From Notospermus geniculatus (taxonomy: Eukaryota > Nemertea > Pilidiophora > Heteronemertea > Lineidae), in NCBI GenBank assembly GCA_002633025.1, contig NMRB01000723.1:121060-185059 (forward strand): a stretch of DNA of 64,000 nt. Reading direction: 5' to 3'. Position 1 is the first letter of the stretch, and the number at the start of each line of letters is the position of its first letter. Below are positions 62,341 through 64,000 of this stretch, piece by piece. The translations under genes were made by a program, and so were the position numbers. A model generated the notes under the pieces. That model had not been told where the DNA came from. It saw nothing but the letters and a program-made list of their open reading frames with translations, and did not search any database.

Positions 62341-63159
62341 GGCGACATTCCACTTGAGAGAAAATGTCGACATTTTCTCTCAGCCGACTGTCGACAGAAG
62401 TATCTGTCGTCCATCCACATGAGAGAAAAGTGCTCAGACAGTCACTGTCAGCAAGATAGTTTCTAGCTTTCGCAAGTTTCTCTCGAGATAAATTTTTATG
62501 GCCTTTTCCACGTGAGAGTAAAACTGTCAGGAAACAACCAGCTATGGTCATTGTTCCCTCCGCGTGCGAGTAGGCCTATGTTGCCTTCGAGGAGAACACA
62601 GGTAGCAGCAGCGACTGCTGTCTAGATCTTCTTCACAGGAAACAATTTCCCGCCAAACTGAATCAGTTTGGCGGGAAATTGGTTCCTGAGGTTATGGATC
62701 TTCCTTTGGACTTCGCCAACTTCCCTCTCAACTGCTGCTGCAATTTCCTTCCATGCCATTGATTTCTTCATTCTGTCCCTATAAAGTTTTGATTCAATCC
62801 CATAAACAGGGACGGTTCTCGTATTCACTAATTCAGTGGAAGGTATCTTTTCGGCTCCAGTCTTTGGCTCCTTCCATTACTGATCATGGCCTGAAGGTCT
62901 CCAAACAAATGCATAGAAACTGTCTGCAACTTTATTGCAGGATACAACATGTCCTATTCACTGCGAGCACTGTCTGACACTGTAAAAAGTGTCTGACATG
63001 ATCTACCTTTTCTGCGTCCACATGACATAAAATCGCTCAGCTATGAACTTCTGACATTTATTGATCACTCTCCTACAGCTGCTCTCAGAGCGATGTCCAC
63101 ATGCGACTTTGTGTCTGAGAGCAAACTTCTGCGAGAAAACTCTCACGTGGAATGTCGCC
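62341..63159. mobile_element. PIF/Harbinger-like element with 3-bp TCA duplication
   Basis: Ends GGCGACATTCCACTTGAGAG (62341) and, inverted at 63159, GGCGACATTCCACGTGAGAG. Flanking TCA is present on both sides (62338-62340 and 63160-63162). Length 819 bp. Three-base target duplications and a MADF-like fragment inside fit the PIF/Harbinger group (family knowledge). No DDE transposase, so it is non-autonomous. Inside is a 25-bp-arm hairpin at 62637-62688 (GGAAACAATTTCCCGCCAAA). It ends 45 bp before the TRIM-like start codon. Confidence 0.75.
62622..62828 (-). pseudogene. MADF-like domain fragment of a transposon
   Basis: 68 codons reading VYGIESKLYRDRMKKSMAWK, EIAAAVEREV and VQRKIHNLRNQF. The pattern of aromatic, Y-x-D/N, W-x-E-I-A and K-x-NLRxQF spacing is that of a MADF/Myb-SANT-like DNA-binding domain, usually the companion protein of PIF/Harbinger transposons. 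Its start and end run into the hairpin, so it is a remnant. Confidence 0.55.
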
Positions 63160-63203
63160 TCAAGACTGACAACTGATTGTTTGACGTCTCTTTTACAGAC
63201 AAC

Positions 63204-64000
63204 ATGGCGTCCAATGTGAAACCGAAATGCTCCTTGTGCAATGAAAGCCGTAAGAATGTCGATGCTCTCTTCACTTGTGCGGAGTGTGACGACATCTTTT
63301 TGTGCGATCCCTGTGGCCAAGAACACAAGAAACAACAAAGAACCAAGAGCCATGACGTCATTTCTTTGTGTGGACGTCACGGTAAACCACTCAAACTGTT
63401 CTGTACAAGATGCGACTGTCCAATATGTAGTATATGCTGCGTTAACCACAACGAAGAACAAGATCATGTTGTAACTGACTACAAATCTGGGCTGAAAGCG
63501 AAGAAAGAAAAGTTAGAAGAAGGATTTAAAAAGGTTCAAGCGGCATCCCATCCAATGAAGGCGCACGAAACAAAGCTGAGGAAAGTGCTAACAGAGACGA
63601 AGACAACATGTAAAGACAGGAAGAAAAACGCTGCCGTGAACTTCAGTGCCGGTGAAAAAATAGTTGAAAAAAATATCCGCGAATGTTCAGAGAAGGCGAA
63701 GGACCTCCGATCCCAACTGGCGCTGATGGAACAGAAAAAGATGGAACACGAGGGCCGGAAGAAAAAGCTACGAGAAATACAACAGCCATTCCTTCAGAGT
63801 CTCGACCAGGAATGCGTGCAGGAAACGGGAATGATTCAGGAGACCATCAAAGATGTCACAGTCATGCAGGAAGAAATTAAAGCTACAGCCACCAAACACG
63901 ATGAATTCTTATCCGAGAAATTACTCAAAGCAGACCTCAGTGAAAATATGACGCGTACTTACACCAGGATGATGGAGCTTTCAGATGCTTCCAAAAAAGA
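63204..64000 (+). CDS. B-box zinc-finger, coiled-coil (TRIM-like) protein, N-terminal part
   Basis: ATG at 63204, just after an acceptor TCTTTTACAG, opens 265 codons with no stop to the window end. B-box type 1: CSLC...CAECDDIFLCDPCGQEH (residues about 9-43). B-box type 2: CGRHGKPLKLFCTRCDCPIC and CCVNHNEEQDH (about 56-92). Residues about 95-265 are Lys/Glu/Gln-rich and predicted coiled coil. There is no RING finger before the first B-box, so ubiquitin-ligase activity is not indicated unless an upstream exon supplies it. Invertebrate deuterostomes have large TRIM families of this kind; C-terminal domains (NHL, PRY-SPRY or none) lie outside the window. Role unknown, possibly immune or developmental. 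Confidence 0.88.
   Translation, partial: MASNVKPKCSLCNESRKNVDALFTCAECDDIFLCDPCGQEHKKQQRTKSHDVISLCGRHGKPLKLFCTRCDCPICSICCVNHNEEQDHVVTDYKSGLKAKKEKLEEGFKKVQAASHPMKAHETKLRKVLTETKTTCKDRKKNAAVNFSAGEKIVEKNIRECSEKAKDLRSQLALMEQKKMEHEGRKKKLREIQQPFLQSLDQECVQETGMIQETIKDVTVMQEEIKATATKHDEFLSEKLLKADLSENMTRTYTRMMELSDASKK

Noticed and set aside
63003-63467. 154-codon minus-strand open frame
   Set aside because: Antisense shadow of the TRIM-like B-box coding exon.

Overview
The window looks like nuclear DNA of a marine invertebrate, most likely a deuterostome (amphioxus, hemichordate or echinoderm). The signs are spliced genes with GT/AG introns, tRNA-derived SINEs, DNA transposons with clear target-site duplications, a B-box/TRIM-type gene and a TALE homeobox gene. 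The exact phylum cannot be settled from sequence alone. Six isolated N characters (1505, 5247, 7589, 9362, 15749, 53520) all sit in or beside repeats or hairpins and look like small unresolved assembly gaps; one falls inside a homeobox-gene exon.

Four genes can be supported. (1) A uridine phosphorylase gene on the minus strand, exons from 9910 down to 4790. Part of its middle and its C-terminal end are not found in the window. (2) A very large TALE-class homeobox gene on the minus strand, from 26872 to 15148. It has a 10-codon first exon, a 4.9-kb exon encoding a Gln/Ser/Pro/Gly-rich region ending in a MEIS/PKNOX-like HPLFPLL segment, three short exons, and a last exon carrying most of the homeodomain. 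(3) A single first exon of a probable type II membrane protein on the plus strand at 37615-37915. (4) The 5' part of a B-box zinc-finger, coiled-coil (TRIM-like) gene on the plus strand from 63204, running off the end, with a possible TATA promoter and 5' UTR exon near 60.1 kb. The genes are unrelated in function and form no operon-like unit.

Most of the rest is repeats. 0-4.7 kb: a CCGCGG palindrome array between long inverted arms, a tRNA-derived SINE, and copies of a family with a hammerhead-like core. 10.4-14.1 kb: a run of hairpins. 21.8-26.8 kb: homeobox-gene intron 1, with SINE heads, hairpins and two hAT-like MITEs. 27.5-28.1 kb: a CTATAG satellite. 30.1-34.5 kb: a 2.1-2.2-kb tandem duplication, one copy interrupted by a mobile element. 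39.5-42.0 kb: a 1.26-kb tandem duplication. 43-50.7 kb: hairpin elements, three minisatellites and a SINE with a tRNA head. 52-63.2 kb: further foldback and TIR elements, the last a PIF/Harbinger-like element about 40 bp upstream of the TRIM-like start codon.

The main cross-window signals are: (a) about nine hairpins with related ends reading GGGCCGTATTCATAAA inward but diverse arms; (b) CAGG-ended MITEs with 5-bp target duplications; (c) the hammerhead-like family; (d) arrays of the nuclear-receptor-type motif TCAAGGTCA, one of them inside homeobox-gene coding sequence.
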